NCBI GenBank assembly: GCA_964388955.1
Contig: CAYMCO010000027.1
Coordinates: 9,109-73,108 of the forward strand
Reading direction: 5' to 3'
From: CAYMCO01 sp964388955
Lineage (GTDB): Bacteria; Chloroflexota; Anaerolineae; Anaerolineales; E44-bin32
DNA length: 64,000 bases
Part shown: positions 34,233 to 42,435 of the stretch, piece by piece
Layout of the letters: each line of letters begins with the position of its first letter
Numbering within the stretch: position 1 is the first letter of the stretch
Program-made: the position numbers and the translations under genes
Notes under the pieces: generated by a model
Database searches by the model: none
What the model saw: the letters and a program-made list of their open reading frames with translations, nothing else
What the model was told of the DNA's origin: nothing

Positions 34233-34834
34233 TCATCCATGTGGGTGTTGCATTCGGTCATGGCCGCATCGATGCCCGCAGACACGAAAAGGCGGATACA
34301 GCCGATGGCCCGGTCAAAACTGGCCTCCATGAACTCGAGCTCGTCTTCGTGGAAATCCTCCAGCACGTAGTCGGCTGGCTCTTTTCTTCCGGGCGGCCGG
34401 CCGATACCGATTCGCAGGCGTGGAAAATCCTGGGAATCCAAGTCGTCCTCAATCGATTTCAGCCCGTTGTGGCCGCCGGAGCCCCCGCCGGCCCGCAGCC
34501 GGAGAATGCCTTGCGGGAGGTCCAGGTCATCGACCACCACAAGCAAATGGGAAAGAGGAAGGCGGTGATATCGCACCAAAGGGCCGATTGCCCGGCCGGC
34601 ACGGTTGACATAGGTCTGGGGCTTAGCCAGCATCACAGGCCTTCCCTCGAGGCTGCCCTCGGTCACCAGAGACTCCATCCGGCGCCTGCGAAAGGGCTCA
34701 CCGATAAGCGCGGACAGTCGATCGAGGACCATGAAGCCAACATTGTGACGATTGCGCTTATATTCGCGCCCCGGATTCCCGAGCCCGGCGATTAGGATCT
34801 TCTTCTTGGTTTGGGGACTTGAACGCTCACTCAT
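34229..34834 (-). CDS. pth: Peptidyl-tRNA hydrolase
   Basis: 201 residues from ATG 34834; an upstream extension of the frame is not protein-like. GLGNPGREYKRNRHNVGF carries catalytic His30; PQTYVNRAG, VVVDDLDLPQG with the catalytic Asp, and the G-rich GGGSGGHNGLKSI loop follow as in bacterial Pth. The enzyme recycles peptidyl-tRNA dropped from ribosomes. It is the first gene of a two-gene operon with mfd. Confidence 0.95.
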   Translation of the reverse strand: MSERSSPQTKKKILIAGLGNPGREYKRNRHNVGFMVLDRLSALIGEPFRRRRMESLVTEGSLEGRPVMLAKPQTYVNRAGRAIGPLVRYHRLPLSHLLVVVDDLDLPQGILRLRAGGGSGGHNGLKSIEDDLDSQDFPRLRIGIGRPPGRKEPADYVLEDFHEDELEFMEASFDRAIGCIRLFVSAGIDAAMTECNTHMDE

Positions 34835-34904
34835 CTTCCAGCATCCACCAGCGATTGCCCTGGCCGTCGGCCCAGCGCACAATTCGCACAGACCGCAACC
34901 TGCG

Positions 34905-34913
34905 AGTATAACA
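34905..34913 (-). promoter_or_regulatory. Extended -10 promoter for pth-mfd
   Basis: On the minus strand TGTTATACT gives TATACT with a TGn extension. No good -35 is visible, as is common for extended -10 promoters. The leader would be about 65 bases. Confidence 0.45.
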
Positions 34914-35112
34914 TGGATGCGTGGCGCGGCGATTCCTCTGGGCGTGACGCAGGCCGCGCTCGGCGATCCGCGCGGACCGCAGCGCGGAGGGCACGGGGGG
35001 TGGGCAGCAGCGGCTTGCACATAGTCGTTCTTCCTGCCCAGGCACACCCTGTGGATCGATGGCGCTCTCAGCCTACCGCCCAGCGGTCATCGCTTATGGT
35101 TCTCCCTGCCGA

Positions 35113-35141
35113 TTGACGCTTCCACCCTGTGCCATTAGAAT
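35113..35141 (+). promoter_or_regulatory. Promoter for the solenoid-repeat protein gene
   Basis: TTGACG at 35113-35118 and TAGAAT at 35136-35141 with a 17-base spacer. The start is near 35148, giving a leader of about 58 bases. The rest of the 371-base spacer from 34835 holds only the pth promoter and GC-rich sequence. Confidence 0.6.
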
Positions 35142-35205
35142 CCTTCCCGTCGGCGGCTCAGGGCCCGGAGACTCTGGGCGATGGCGCTGGGGAAGGAGCG
35201 AGGCC

Positions 35206-35691
35206 ATGGAGGCAGAGAAGAGTCAGGGGCCGGAGCCCGAGGTGGACGCCGAAGTCGTCACCTTGGAGGGCGGAACAGTGGAGACCATCGAGGCCGAAAC
35301 GGTGACCGTCAGCCAGGGCGGCGTGCAGAATATCGCCGCCTCCCAAGTGTCCATGCACCAGGGTGGGGCCTTGTCGATCCAGGCCCAGAACGCCAATATG
35401 CAGTATTCGGGCGCTTTGGCGGTCCGGGGAGATACCGTCTCGCTTGACGGGGCCGGCGCTGGCCTTGTGCTGGGGCGGAGCGTATCCCTGGGCGATTCGC
35501 GGGCTGGTGTGGTCATTGGGGACCGGGTGGAGGCCGAGAATGCGGCAGCATTTCTGCTGCTGGGGCGCGATATCCGAGGCCGGGTGGATGCGATGGTGGA
35601 TACCCGTGGGGCCATCCTGATTGGGGTGGCCGCGGGCATGGTGATTGGTGCTCTGCTCTCCCTTGGCCGGCTGATATCTAGACAAAGGTAG
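35206..35691 (+). CDS. Membrane-anchored protein with eight 15-residue solenoid repeats
   Basis: 161 residues from ATG 35206, seven bases after GGAAGGAG. Residues 10-129 split into eight consecutive 15-residue units without gaps, for example VETIEAETVTVSQGG, VQNIAASQVSMHQGG and ALSIQAQNANMQYSG. Hydrophobic positions alternate at 1, 4, 9 and 11, and Gly is frequent at 14-15. This periodicity suggests a right-handed beta-solenoid, as in bactofilin-like or adhesin scaffolds. Residues 135-155 form one membrane helix with a short basic tail, so the solenoid is tethered. There is no signal peptide, so the repeats probably face the cytoplasm. No family name is assigned. rplY follows. Confidence 0.75.
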   Translation: MEAEKSQGPEPEVDAEVVTLEGGTVETIEAETVTVSQGGVQNIAASQVSMHQGGALSIQAQNANMQYSGALAVRGDTVSLDGAGAGLVLGRSVSLGDSRAGVVIGDRVEAENAAAFLLLGRDIRGRVDAMVDTRGAILIGVAAGMVIGALLSLGRLISRQR

Positions 35692-35708
35692 GGCGCGCGC
35701 GGTATCAT
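35679..35708 (+). promoter_or_regulatory. Promoter for rplY
   Basis: TAGACA at 35679-35684, 18 bases, TATCAT at 35703-35708. The -35 overlaps the 3' end of the preceding gene. The start is near 35715, with a leader of about 49 bases. Confidence 0.5.
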
Positions 35709-35763
35709 CCCGCGGGAGCGAGGGTAACCGGCGACGGTGAGAGGCGCTCGGGAGGAGATGAAA

Positions 35764-36447
35764 ATGGAACGGCAGACATTGGAGGCCAGTGGACGGACGA
35801 TCGTGGGCAAGCGCGTGCGCGCGTTGCGCCAGGCGGGTCGGGTGCCCGCGGTTATGTATGGCAAGGGGACAGACCCCGTGCTGCTGGAATTGGATGATGT
35901 GGAGGTCGGCAAGGTGCTGTCTCGCTCCGGCGCGGCCACGCTGATCGATCTGAAGGTTGATGGAGACACCCACACTGTGCTGGTGCGTGATGTTCAGCGC
36001 AACCCGATCCGGAGAGATCTGCTGCACATCGACTTCTTGAAGGTGGCGATGGATGTGGCCATCACCACTCAGGTTCCCGTCGAATTCGTGGGCGAGGCGC
36101 CGGCCGTCAGAGAGCTCGGCGGCATTCTCTACAGTGGCGTGACGGAAATCGAAGTGGAGGCGCTGCCCTCCGATCTGCCCGACCATGTGGCAGTCGAGCT
36201 AGATGGGCTCACGCAGATCGAGGATACCATCACTGTGGGGGACTTGTTCCTCGGCAAAGGGGTGAAAGTCCTGATCGATCCCGACGAAGTGATCGCCAAG
36301 GTGATCTACCAGGAGGAGGAAATCCTCGAGGAGGAGGAAGAGGAAGAGGTAGAACTTGTCCTGGAGGGCGAAGAGCCCGAAGTGATCGAGAAAGGCAAGC
36401 GCGAAGAGGAGGGGGAACCCGGGGGCGAGGAGGAAGAGGAGGAGTAG
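35764..36447 (+). CDS. rplY: Large ribosomal subunit protein bL25 (CTC family)
   Basis: 227 residues from ATG 35764, seven bases after GGGAGGAG; the ATG at 35758 is too close to that site. The N-terminal 5S-rRNA-binding domain has GKRVRALRQAGRVPAVMYGKG and VLVRDVQRNPIRRDLLHIDF; the C-terminal TL5/CTC domain has GILYSGVTEIEVEALPSDLPDHV. The last ~45 residues are almost entirely Glu with a few Val, Leu and Gly, a longer acidic tail than most relatives have. It binds 5S rRNA in the central protuberance. Confidence 0.96.
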   Translation: MERQTLEASGRTIVGKRVRALRQAGRVPAVMYGKGTDPVLLELDDVEVGKVLSRSGAATLIDLKVDGDTHTVLVRDVQRNPIRRDLLHIDFLKVAMDVAITTQVPVEFVGEAPAVRELGGILYSGVTEIEVEALPSDLPDHVAVELDGLTQIEDTITVGDLFLGKGVKVLIDPDEVIAKVIYQEEEILEEEEEEEVELVLEGEEPEVIEKGKREEEGEPGGEEEEEE

Positions 36448-36470
36448 CTTCCGTCTTCTGCGAATCGATG

Positions 36471-36498
36471 CGGCGGAGCCGCCCGGGCGGCTCCGCCG
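36471..36498. terminator. Terminator hairpin between convergent genes
   Basis: A perfect 28-base palindrome (14-bp arms, CGGCGGAGCCGCCC) lies between the end of rplY and the end of the minus-strand Nudix gene, followed on the plus side by GTGTTTCATTT. It probably serves both directions. Confidence 0.7.
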
Positions 36499-36524
36499 TG
36501 TTTCATTTCGAGGCGCTACGTATC

Positions 36525-37106
36525 CTATATGAGTTTCAAGAAGTCGAGGGTGATACGAGCCGTGGCCCCCCAGATGGTCTCGCCGTCATAGGGTTTGAAG
36601 TAGTGCACGGGGATCTCTGGGCCGGGTATCATCGGCTTTCGATACTCAGTGGCTAGATTGCCGGGATCGCGCAGCCACGTCACGGGGACACCGAATAGCC
36701 GCGCCACTTCTTGTCGCTCGATGCGGAACTCGTACGGCCATGGGATCACCCCGACCACCGGGGTGATCATGAACTGGGTCACCGTCAGCATTGGATCGAG
36801 CTGTCCCAGAATCTCGACGTCCTCCGGGCTCAACCCGATCTCCTCCCATGCTTCACGCAATGCGGCGCTCTGCACACTCAGATCGCCGTTTTCGATCTGG
36901 CCTCCGGGGAACGAAACTTGCCCGCGATGGGATTCAACGGACTCCGTCCTGCGCGTGAAGAGGAGATGCCAGGCCAGTTTCTGAGAATAGAGCGGCAGCA
37001 GGACAGCCGCACGCCTCGCTTCCCACTCGGTCTGCAGGCGTGGAGTGCGCTCTCGCAGCCGTTTGCGGATGCGCTCGGGCAGGTCACGCTGCCTCCCCTG
37101 GTTCAC
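36525..37106 (-). CDS. Nudix hydrolase, CoA pyrophosphatase (NudL-like)
   Basis: 193 residues from GTG 37106, whose GTG overlaps the stop of the previous gene as GTGA. SHRGQVSFPGGQIENGD is the UPF0035/CoA signature, fused to the Nudix box ALREAWEEIGL. The enzyme splits CoA or acyl-CoA into phosphopantetheine and 3',5'-ADP. Translation from further upstream would run through the neighbouring gene. It forms a two-gene unit with the zinc-ribbon gene. Confidence 0.88.
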   Translation of the reverse strand: MNQGRQRDLPERIRKRLRERTPRLQTEWEARRAAVLLPLYSQKLAWHLLFTRRTESVESHRGQVSFPGGQIENGDLSVQSAALREAWEEIGLSPEDVEILGQLDPMLTVTQFMITPVVGVIPWPYEFRIERQEVARLFGVPVTWLRDPGNLATEYRKPMIPGPEIPVHYFKPYDGETIWGATARITLDFLKLI

Positions 37107-37672
37107 GCCCCGCCCCCCAACGACAAACCGCAGTACAGGCAGTAAGTGCGTTCGCTCTGCAGGTCCTCGAGTTCTTCTGGACGCACAGGCCCCCCGCAGT
37201 GCGGGCATGCGGCGGGCAGGCCGGATCTCGCTTGGCTGCGCCGGTTGCCGGGTCCAGCGGAGGGGATGGGGAACCGATCGCCCAACAGCTCCGCCCGCAG
37301 CCGGTCGGCTTCGCCCCCCATTCCATGCCCCTCGAGCGCCTGCAGCGCTCGTCGCACGGCCGGCGCGGCCCTGGGGCCACCCGGCTTGTCTGCGATTAGG
37401 CCCAGCCCGCCCTCGATCAATTCGAGCGCCCGGCCCTGGTCGCCGGCTTGCAGGAACGCCATGCCCGCCTCGAGCAGCAGCGGGGCCGCCTGAAGGAGGC
37501 CTCGCGATTGGGCGGCTCTGCCGAGCCTCTCGAAAATGCGGGCTGCGGCCTCGGCCTCACCGACGGCCAGCAGCCGGTGCGCCCGGCGCAGCCTGCGAAG
37601 CGGGGGTTGGGCCGCGCCGCGCAGGCCGCGATTCCTCGGGCGTCGCCTCCTGGATCCTGGCAATCGCGGCAT
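37103..37672 (-). CDS. Helical-repeat protein with C-terminal zinc ribbon, unknown function
   Basis: 189 residues from ATG 37672, preceded by AAGGAAAGG. A basic N-terminal stretch of ~25 residues leads into Ala/Leu-rich helix pairs that look like two or three TPR-type units (residues 30-125). The C-terminal ~35 residues hold CPHCGGPVRPEEL and CLYCG, a four-Cys zinc ribbon. A perfect TATAAT lies at 37704-37699 on this strand, though with no good -35. It is translationally coupled to the CoA pyrophosphatase. No named family is recognised. Confidence 0.72.
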   Translation of the reverse strand: MPRLPGSRRRRPRNRGLRGAAQPPLRRLRRAHRLLAVGEAEAAARIFERLGRAAQSRGLLQAAPLLLEAGMAFLQAGDQGRALELIEGGLGLIADKPGGPRAAPAVRRALQALEGHGMGGEADRLRAELLGDRFPIPSAGPGNRRSQARSGLPAACPHCGGPVRPEELEDLQSERTYCLYCGLSLGGGA

Positions 37673-37917
37673 AGTGAACCCTTTCCTTGATTGTCTGGAT
37701 TATACGCCGACATGGCCGCCGCCGGAGATCGCCGGCGGTGCTTGCTGCGCCGACGCGCCTCCGAATATCGGAACGAGCGGTCCGCGGCCCGCCGGCCCAG
37801 GGGATCGGATGATGAGGGCAGGCCGGAGGCGCCGGGGGCGAAAGGGAGGAAACAGGTGAGACAGCAGCAGCGACGCTCATCCCTTCCCGCTGGAAGAGCG
37901 GCCGAAGCTCGGGCTTT

Positions 37918-38562
37918 TCAGTCGGGGGTGGGCTTGTCGGCCACCAATCGGAAAACGATCGCCCGGGATGTCTTCACGCGCTGAAGCTCCGCTGAGAAGC
38001 CGGCTTGCTGCCACACATCCTGGTATCGATCGGATGGTTGAAGGGAAGCCCCGGTCACTCGGAGCAGCCAGCCCATGAATCGGTCGAACGGTCGGCTCCC
38101 GGTGATCAGCGCTTCCAGGACGATGACAATTCGCCCGCGGCCGGCCAACACCTGATGCACCGCTGATTGGGTTTCCTTATCGAGGATGTATGGGGTCGGA
38201 AAGGTCGAAAGCACGGCATCGAAGCTGCCGGCTGCGAAAGGCAGGGCCTGCGAGCGAGCAAGGACCAAGCGCGGGGGCTCCCCCGCTCGGCGCAGCCGTC
38301 TGGCTGCGATGCGGGTCATCTGGGGTGAGGCATCCACGCCGGTGTAGAACCGGCCCCCCTTGGACAGTTCCAGGAGCATGTGCCCTGTTCCGGGGCCAAG
38401 CTCCAGCACGCGCTCCCGCCCCGCCAGCGGTTCGATCGCGGTGTGCTGCCATTCCCGCCACTGGCCGCCGGAGCTCAAGCCGGCGAAGAAGTCATATGTG
38501 GCCGCGAACTTGGTGTACAGATAGGGAAGGAAGATCTGCAGCAGGCTCCGCAGCGAAAGCAT
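37918..38562 (-). CDS. SAM-dependent class I methyltransferase
   Basis: 214 residues. Motif I is VLELGPGTGHMLLEL at about residues 52-66, followed by TGVDASPQMTRIAARRL, an acidic motif II, and LPFAAGSFDAVLSTFPTPYI as motif III/IV. This is the Methyltransf_11 or UbiE-like fold. An N-terminal ~45 residues with YTKFAATYDFFAGL is typical of that group. The substrate cannot be read. It lies in the same direction as the lipid kinase, 135 bases away, with a small CCGGGT/ACCCGG hairpin between them. The 245-base spacer on its other side holds no gene. Confidence 0.85.
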   Translation of the reverse strand: MLSLRSLLQIFLPYLYTKFAATYDFFAGLSSGGQWREWQHTAIEPLAGRERVLELGPGTGHMLLELSKGGRFYTGVDASPQMTRIAARRLRRAGEPPRLVLARSQALPFAAGSFDAVLSTFPTPYILDKETQSAVHQVLAGRGRIVIVLEALITGSRPFDRFMGWLLRVTGASLQPSDRYQDVWQQAGFSAELQRVKTSRAIVFRLVADKPTPD

Positions 38563-38697
38563 CCATCACCGTCCGGCTAGCACTTACCGCACTCCGGGTC
38601 TGCCACCCGGTGCGAGAAGTCGTGGTTGCCCATAGCCATGCTCAAGTGACTCTCTGGCAGGGAACGGACCCCCTCGGGGCATTGCACGCCTTGCCTC

Positions 38698-39585
38698 TCA
38701 TACCAGGACATCCAGGGCGGCGGGCAGGATCGAGTAGGTCACCTTCTTACAATCGTGGGCGCGGATTTCCCCGTCCGCTTGTATGGGTGTGCCGGGAGCC
38801 GATTGGATGGTCAGGCGCCTTGTGTGGATTTGGTGGACCGCGGGGTCGTTCACGTAACTTCCGCTGATCGCGCGCGGCAGGAGGGACAGCATCTTCGGCC
38901 TCGAAGCCGCATAGCCGTGCACGAAGGTCAGCAGGCCGTCCGAGGGATCCGCCGCCGGGGCCATCCGAAACAGCCCACCGGTCACCGGGCAGTTGCCAAC
39001 CGAAACCAGACTGACCGGCCCGTCGTACCCGCCGCCGGGCCACTTGAGCCGCATCCACCATTGGGGGCGGCTGTAGATGGCGCGCAAGGCGGCGATCAGA
39101 TAGCGAGTGACGCCGCGGAAGTGTGCCATACGAATGTTGTAGCTGGTGACCAGCGGTTCCAGCCCGACGGCAGAGTTGTTGCAGAACAGCCACTCATTCA
39201 CCCTTCCAAGATCAATGCGGTGGGTGACCCCGCGTGCGATGGCCCGGCCCGCCTCCCCAAGCTCCAGATGCATGTGGAGGTTGTGAACGAGATCGTTCGC
39301 CGTGCCGAGCGGGAGGATGCCCAGTGGGCCCAGCGGCGGTGGGACTTTGGCTGCGTGCAGACCATTGATGACCTCGCCCACGGTCCCATCCCCTCCCGCG
39401 ACGATAATCGGTGCATAGCCCTTGCGGGCCGCCTGCTCCGCAATCGCTGTGGCATGCAGCGGGGATTCGGTTTGCCGGACCTCGAATTTCAAACCGGCCG
39501 CCGCAAGGGCCTCCTCGGCGGCAGCACGCCGGCTGCCGGCCCTCCAGCGATCGGCATAGGGGTTCAGGATCATCATCGCCGTCAT
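38698..39585 (-). CDS. Diacylglycerol kinase-family lipid kinase (YegS/BmrU type)
   Basis: 295 residues from ATG 39585, four bases after the mgtE stop; ATGs three and four codons later are also possible. MMILNPYADRW opens the DAGK catalytic domain; IIVAGGDGTVGEVINGL carries the nucleotide-binding GGDGT motif, and LGILPLGTANDLVHNL is the second signature. The C-terminal beta-domain has PIQADGEI. It probably phosphorylates a diacylglycerol-like or sphingoid lipid. It appears co-transcribed with mgtE and the NIL gene. Confidence 0.9.
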   Translation of the reverse strand: MTAMMILNPYADRWRAGSRRAAAEEALAAAGLKFEVRQTESPLHATAIAEQAARKGYAPIIVAGGDGTVGEVINGLHAAKVPPPLGPLGILPLGTANDLVHNLHMHLELGEAGRAIARGVTHRIDLGRVNEWLFCNNSAVGLEPLVTSYNIRMAHFRGVTRYLIAALRAIYSRPQWWMRLKWPGGGYDGPVSLVSVGNCPVTGGLFRMAPAADPSDGLLTFVHGYAASRPKMLSLLPRAISGSYVNDPAVHQIHTRRLTIQSAPGTPIQADGEIRAHDCKKVTYSILPAALDVLV

Positions 39586-39589
39586 CGAA

Positions 39590-40963
39590 TCAGCGCAGGT
39601 ACGGCAAGAACAGCGCAGCCAACCCGAGGAAGAGCGCGAATCCAAAGCTGTCCGTCACCGCCGTGACCAGCACGGAGGAGGCGAGCGCCGGATCCTGGTT
39701 GAGCCATTTCAGGACGAGAGGGATGAGCGTACCCATGATTACTGCGATCAGCATGTTGCCGATCAAGGCGACCCCCAGTATGAGCCCGAGCATCGGATTG
39801 CCCTTCCACAGGAACACTCCCAGGCCCACCGAAGCGCCGATGGTGACCCCTTGCAGCAGCCCGGTCAGCGCCTCTTTCAGCAGGGTTCGCCACACCTCTT
39901 GCAGTTCGACCGTCCCCAACGCGATGGCGCGCACCATGATCGCCAGACTCTGCGTGGCCGCATTCCCGCCCAAGGCTGCCACGACGGACTGGAACACGGC
40001 CAGAACGGCGACCTGCGCCAGCACGGGTTCAAAATTGGAGATCACCCAGGAAGCGAAGAGCGCGGTGAAGGTGTTCAAGAACAACCAGGGGAGCCGCTGA
40101 CGGATGGCCACGTGCACAGGGCTGTCGAGGCTCAGTTCAGCGGATGGCACGTTCGCCAGCCGGTATATGTCCTCCGTAGCCTCCTCCTCCAGCACGTCGA
40201 ACAAATCGTCGTACGTGATTACGCCCACCATCTTGCCCGCTTCATCGACCACCGGCAGGCCCGCGAGGTCATAGCGAGCCATGATGCGGGCCGCCTCTTC
40301 CTGATCGGCCCTTGCATCCACGTGAAAGACCTGCGGGTCCATGATCGAGCCGATAGTCGCGTTCGGTGGGGCGATCACGAGTTCCCTCAATCCGAGGACG
40401 CCGGTCAGTTGCCCGTCGTGATCGATCACATACAGGTAGTAGGGCGTCTCGGCTTCGGGATCACGGTGGCGCAGGAATTCTATGGCCTGCTGGGCAGTGC
40501 TGTCGGGAAGCAGGGAGACAAATGAGGTCGTCATCCTCCCGCCGGCGGTCTCATCCTCGTGTCCCAGCAGAGGCAGGACCTCGGCGAGGTCCTCCATCTC
40601 CGAGAGCGCCTGCGCCGCGCGTTGGCGGGAGATGTCTCCCAATACGTCCGCGGCCTCGTCGGGCTGCATCTCATCGAGCAGATCCGCCAGCAGATCGGTG
40701 GGCAGGCTCTCGGCGAAGTCGGCCGCGGCCTGGTCCTGCAGTTCCTCCATCAAATCCGCCGCGGACTGCAGATCCAGTTGGGGAAGCAGAGCCGACTGCT
40801 CCTGCACGTCCAATTCTGTAAAAGCGTCTGCCAAATCCGCCGGATGGAGTCGCGTCAAGATCTCGATGGCATCCTGGATATGGCCTGCCTCGAGTTTCTC
40901 CCGGATCTCCTCCAGAGTGGAATCGACCCGCTCCTTGTCAATCGCCCGGGAGGGTTCAGCCAA
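39590..40963 (-). CDS. mgtE: Magnesium transporter MgtE
   Basis: 457 residues from TTG 40963, which overlaps the end of the NIL gene by eight bases; no other start gives a complete N domain. Order: superhelical N domain with Mg-sensing acidic residues (1-130), two CBS domains (about 135-260; VTYDDLFDVLEEEATEDIYRLANV), the connecting helix, and five membrane helices with GGNAATQSLAIMVRAIALG forming the pore. MgtE is a dimeric Mg2+ channel gated by cytosolic Mg2+. The NIL gene upstream and TTG coupling would keep its level low or tied to that partner. Confidence 0.95.
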   Translation of the reverse strand: MAEPSRAIDKERVDSTLEEIREKLEAGHIQDAIEILTRLHPADLADAFTELDVQEQSALLPQLDLQSAADLMEELQDQAAADFAESLPTDLLADLLDEMQPDEAADVLGDISRQRAAQALSEMEDLAEVLPLLGHEDETAGGRMTTSFVSLLPDSTAQQAIEFLRHRDPEAETPYYLYVIDHDGQLTGVLGLRELVIAPPNATIGSIMDPQVFHVDARADQEEAARIMARYDLAGLPVVDEAGKMVGVITYDDLFDVLEEEATEDIYRLANVPSAELSLDSPVHVAIRQRLPWLFLNTFTALFASWVISNFEPVLAQVAVLAVFQSVVAALGGNAATQSLAIMVRAIALGTVELQEVWRTLLKEALTGLLQGVTIGASVGLGVFLWKGNPMLGLILGVALIGNMLIAVIMGTLIPLVLKWLNQDPALASSVLVTAVTDSFGFALFLGLAALFLPYLR

Positions 40964-41180
40964 CTTCCTTGACCTCGATGCCCTGCTCCCGGAGCCAACC
41001 GAGCGCGCGTTCGATTTCTTCCGGTTCCCCGGTCAGTTCCACCTGCAGCCAGCCTTCCTCCAGCGTGATGTTGGCTTCCAGGATATTGGCGGTGATCTCG
41101 TATTGGCGGATCAGCTGGTTGAGAACGGGACGTCGCAGCAGGGTCGGCGGATAGATGAAGCGATATACATTCTTCGCCAT
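40956..41180 (-). CDS. Stand-alone NIL-domain protein
   Basis: 74 residues from ATG 41180, with GGAGGTGCCT just before it. The whole protein is one ferredoxin-like NIL domain, with YPPTLLRRPVLNQLIRQYEI at the start and GWLQVELTGEPEEIERALGWL in the middle. NIL domains normally regulate MetN methionine ATPases by sensing the amino acid, or sit alone beside ferredoxins. Here it is the leader gene of an mgtE operon and overlaps mgtE by eight bases. A regulatory role toward MgtE is only inferred. Confidence 0.85.
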   Translation of the reverse strand: MAKNVYRFIYPPTLLRRPVLNQLIRQYEITANILEANITLEEGWLQVELTGEPEEIERALGWLREQGIEVKEVG

Positions 41181-41241
41181 AGGCACCTCCGAAATGTAGG
41201 AACAACGGGGAGAAATGGTATTGGTCCTGGTCGACTGCGGA

Positions 41242-41270
41242 ATTCTAGCATTGCGGGGAGGGGGTGTCAA
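41242..41270 (-). promoter_or_regulatory. Strong promoter for the NIL-mgtE-lipid kinase operon
   Basis: On the minus strand: perfect TTGACA (41270-41265), 17 bases, TAGAAT (41247-41242), with TGC before the -10. The leader is about 55 bases, too short for an M-box magnesium riboswitch. Confidence 0.7.
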
Positions 41271-41280
41271 AGAAGGGGTG

Positions 41281-41702
41281 GAGAGATCGCCGTGGATGGG
41301 GGGACGAATTCGCTTGGAGCAGTGCGCGTGGCGCGATGCGATGTGGGCAGTGAACAGGGATCAGGGGAAAGTGATCAGCAGACGTTGCATGCAGCGTCTC
41401 CGCTCGGCATGGCCCCTGGCGATGGCGTGCGCTCTCAGCGTTGTCTGCTTCCGGACGTCATTGGGTCAACGTCCCGGCGCCGGAAGAGCGACGGGGGAAG
41501 GTGGACATATGCTTCGCAAGTGCACGAACGCACACACATCCCGGATCCCTTCCCCCTGATGGCGGCTTGCTTGGTCATGTGAAGAGGGAATGGGGCCGCC
41601 GGTGGGAGAGACGGCCGACGTGCAACACGGGCGCCGAAGGCCTGTGGCGGCAGATTCAGCTCCGCGCTTCGAGCATGAAGCTCGTAGCTTATCGCGTATC
41701 GC
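41281..41702. other. Non-coding spacer with repeat fragment
   Basis: About 420 bases with no credible gene. Bases 41479-41532 match 24652-24704 at roughly four bases in five (shared GGTGGACA-ATGCTTCGCA), so it contains debris of the same dispersed repeat seen near the HNH gene. Confidence 0.6.
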
Positions 41703-42407
41703 TCACCTCCGCCGCCGGCCCCCCAATCCACCCACCAGCGAAACGTAGTACAGCAGCTGCAGGATGGAGGCAGCCAAGGCAGCTACATATGTGAAGGCAG
41801 CCGCGTTCAGCATCGCATCGACGCCCTTCTTGTCGCGTGGGGTTTGGACCAGACCGGTGCCCGATAGCAGCGCACGCGCGCGCTGAGAGGCGTTGAGTTC
41901 GACGGGCAGTGTCGCCAGCGAGAACAGCGCCCCCAATCCGAAGGCGAAAACACCCACCCAGGCGAGTTGTGTGATCCCGAGGAATAGCCCGACGAGAATC
42001 AGGATCCACCCCAGGGTCGACCCCGTGTTCGCCAGGGGGACGATGGCCGTGCGGAAGCGGAGTGGCAGGTACCCCTCGTTGTGCTGCATGGCGTGCCCGA
42101 TCTCGTGGGCGGCGATGGCGATTGAGGCCACGGACCGCTGGGTAGCCACGGCGGGGGAGAGGCGCAGGGTTTGCGACCTCGGATCGTAATGATCTCCCAA
42201 TTGGCGCTGAGTCCCTTGCAGTGAGACGTGGCCGAGCCCCTCGTAAGAGAGCAACCTCCGGGCGGCATCTTCGCCGTTCATCCCCTGGCTGTTTTCGACC
42301 TGGCCCCATTTTCGGTAGGTGGAGTTGACCCACAGATTGGCCAGCATCACGAGCAGCATGCCGGGGATCATGTAGAGCCAGTAACTCCCAGAAAGCCAGA
42401 ACCCCAT
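41703..42407 (-). CDS. Membrane zinc metallopeptidase (YugP / Zn_peptidase_2 family)
   Basis: 234 residues from ATG 42407, six bases after AGGAGGG. An N-terminal membrane helix, then SVASIAIAAHEIGHAMQH with the HEIGH zinc motif, preceded by DHYDPRSQTLRLSPAV. Three more membrane helices follow, with PVELNASQRA between them. The family is a membrane-embedded neutral zinc metallopeptidase of unknown substrate found in many Firmicutes and Chloroflexota. It lies 28 bases downstream of the CtpA gene on the same strand and may be co-transcribed, making a small envelope proteolysis unit. Confidence 0.9.
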   Translation of the reverse strand: MGFWLSGSYWLYMIPGMLLVMLANLWVNSTYRKWGQVENSQGMNGEDAARRLLSYEGLGHVSLQGTQRQLGDHYDPRSQTLRLSPAVATQRSVASIAIAAHEIGHAMQHNEGYLPLRFRTAIVPLANTGSTLGWILILVGLFLGITQLAWVGVFAFGLGALFSLATLPVELNASQRARALLSGTGLVQTPRDKKGVDAMLNAAAFTYVAALAASILQLLYYVSLVGGLGGRRRR

Positions 42408-42435
42408 GTTCATCCCTCCTGCACAGGCCTGCCAG

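Noticed and set aside
34835..35047. An N-terminal extension of Pth by 71 residues
   Set aside because: The extension is Cys/Pro/Arg rich, lies across the promoter and is absent from the family.
35737..35763. Earlier GTG and ATG starts for rplY
   Set aside because: Both either precede or overlap the GGGAGGAG site; ATG 35764 has the right spacing and begins the usual bL25 N terminus.
41181..41242. A magnesium riboswitch before the NIL-mgtE operon
   Set aside because: The predicted leader is only about 55 bases and shows no M-box-like helices.
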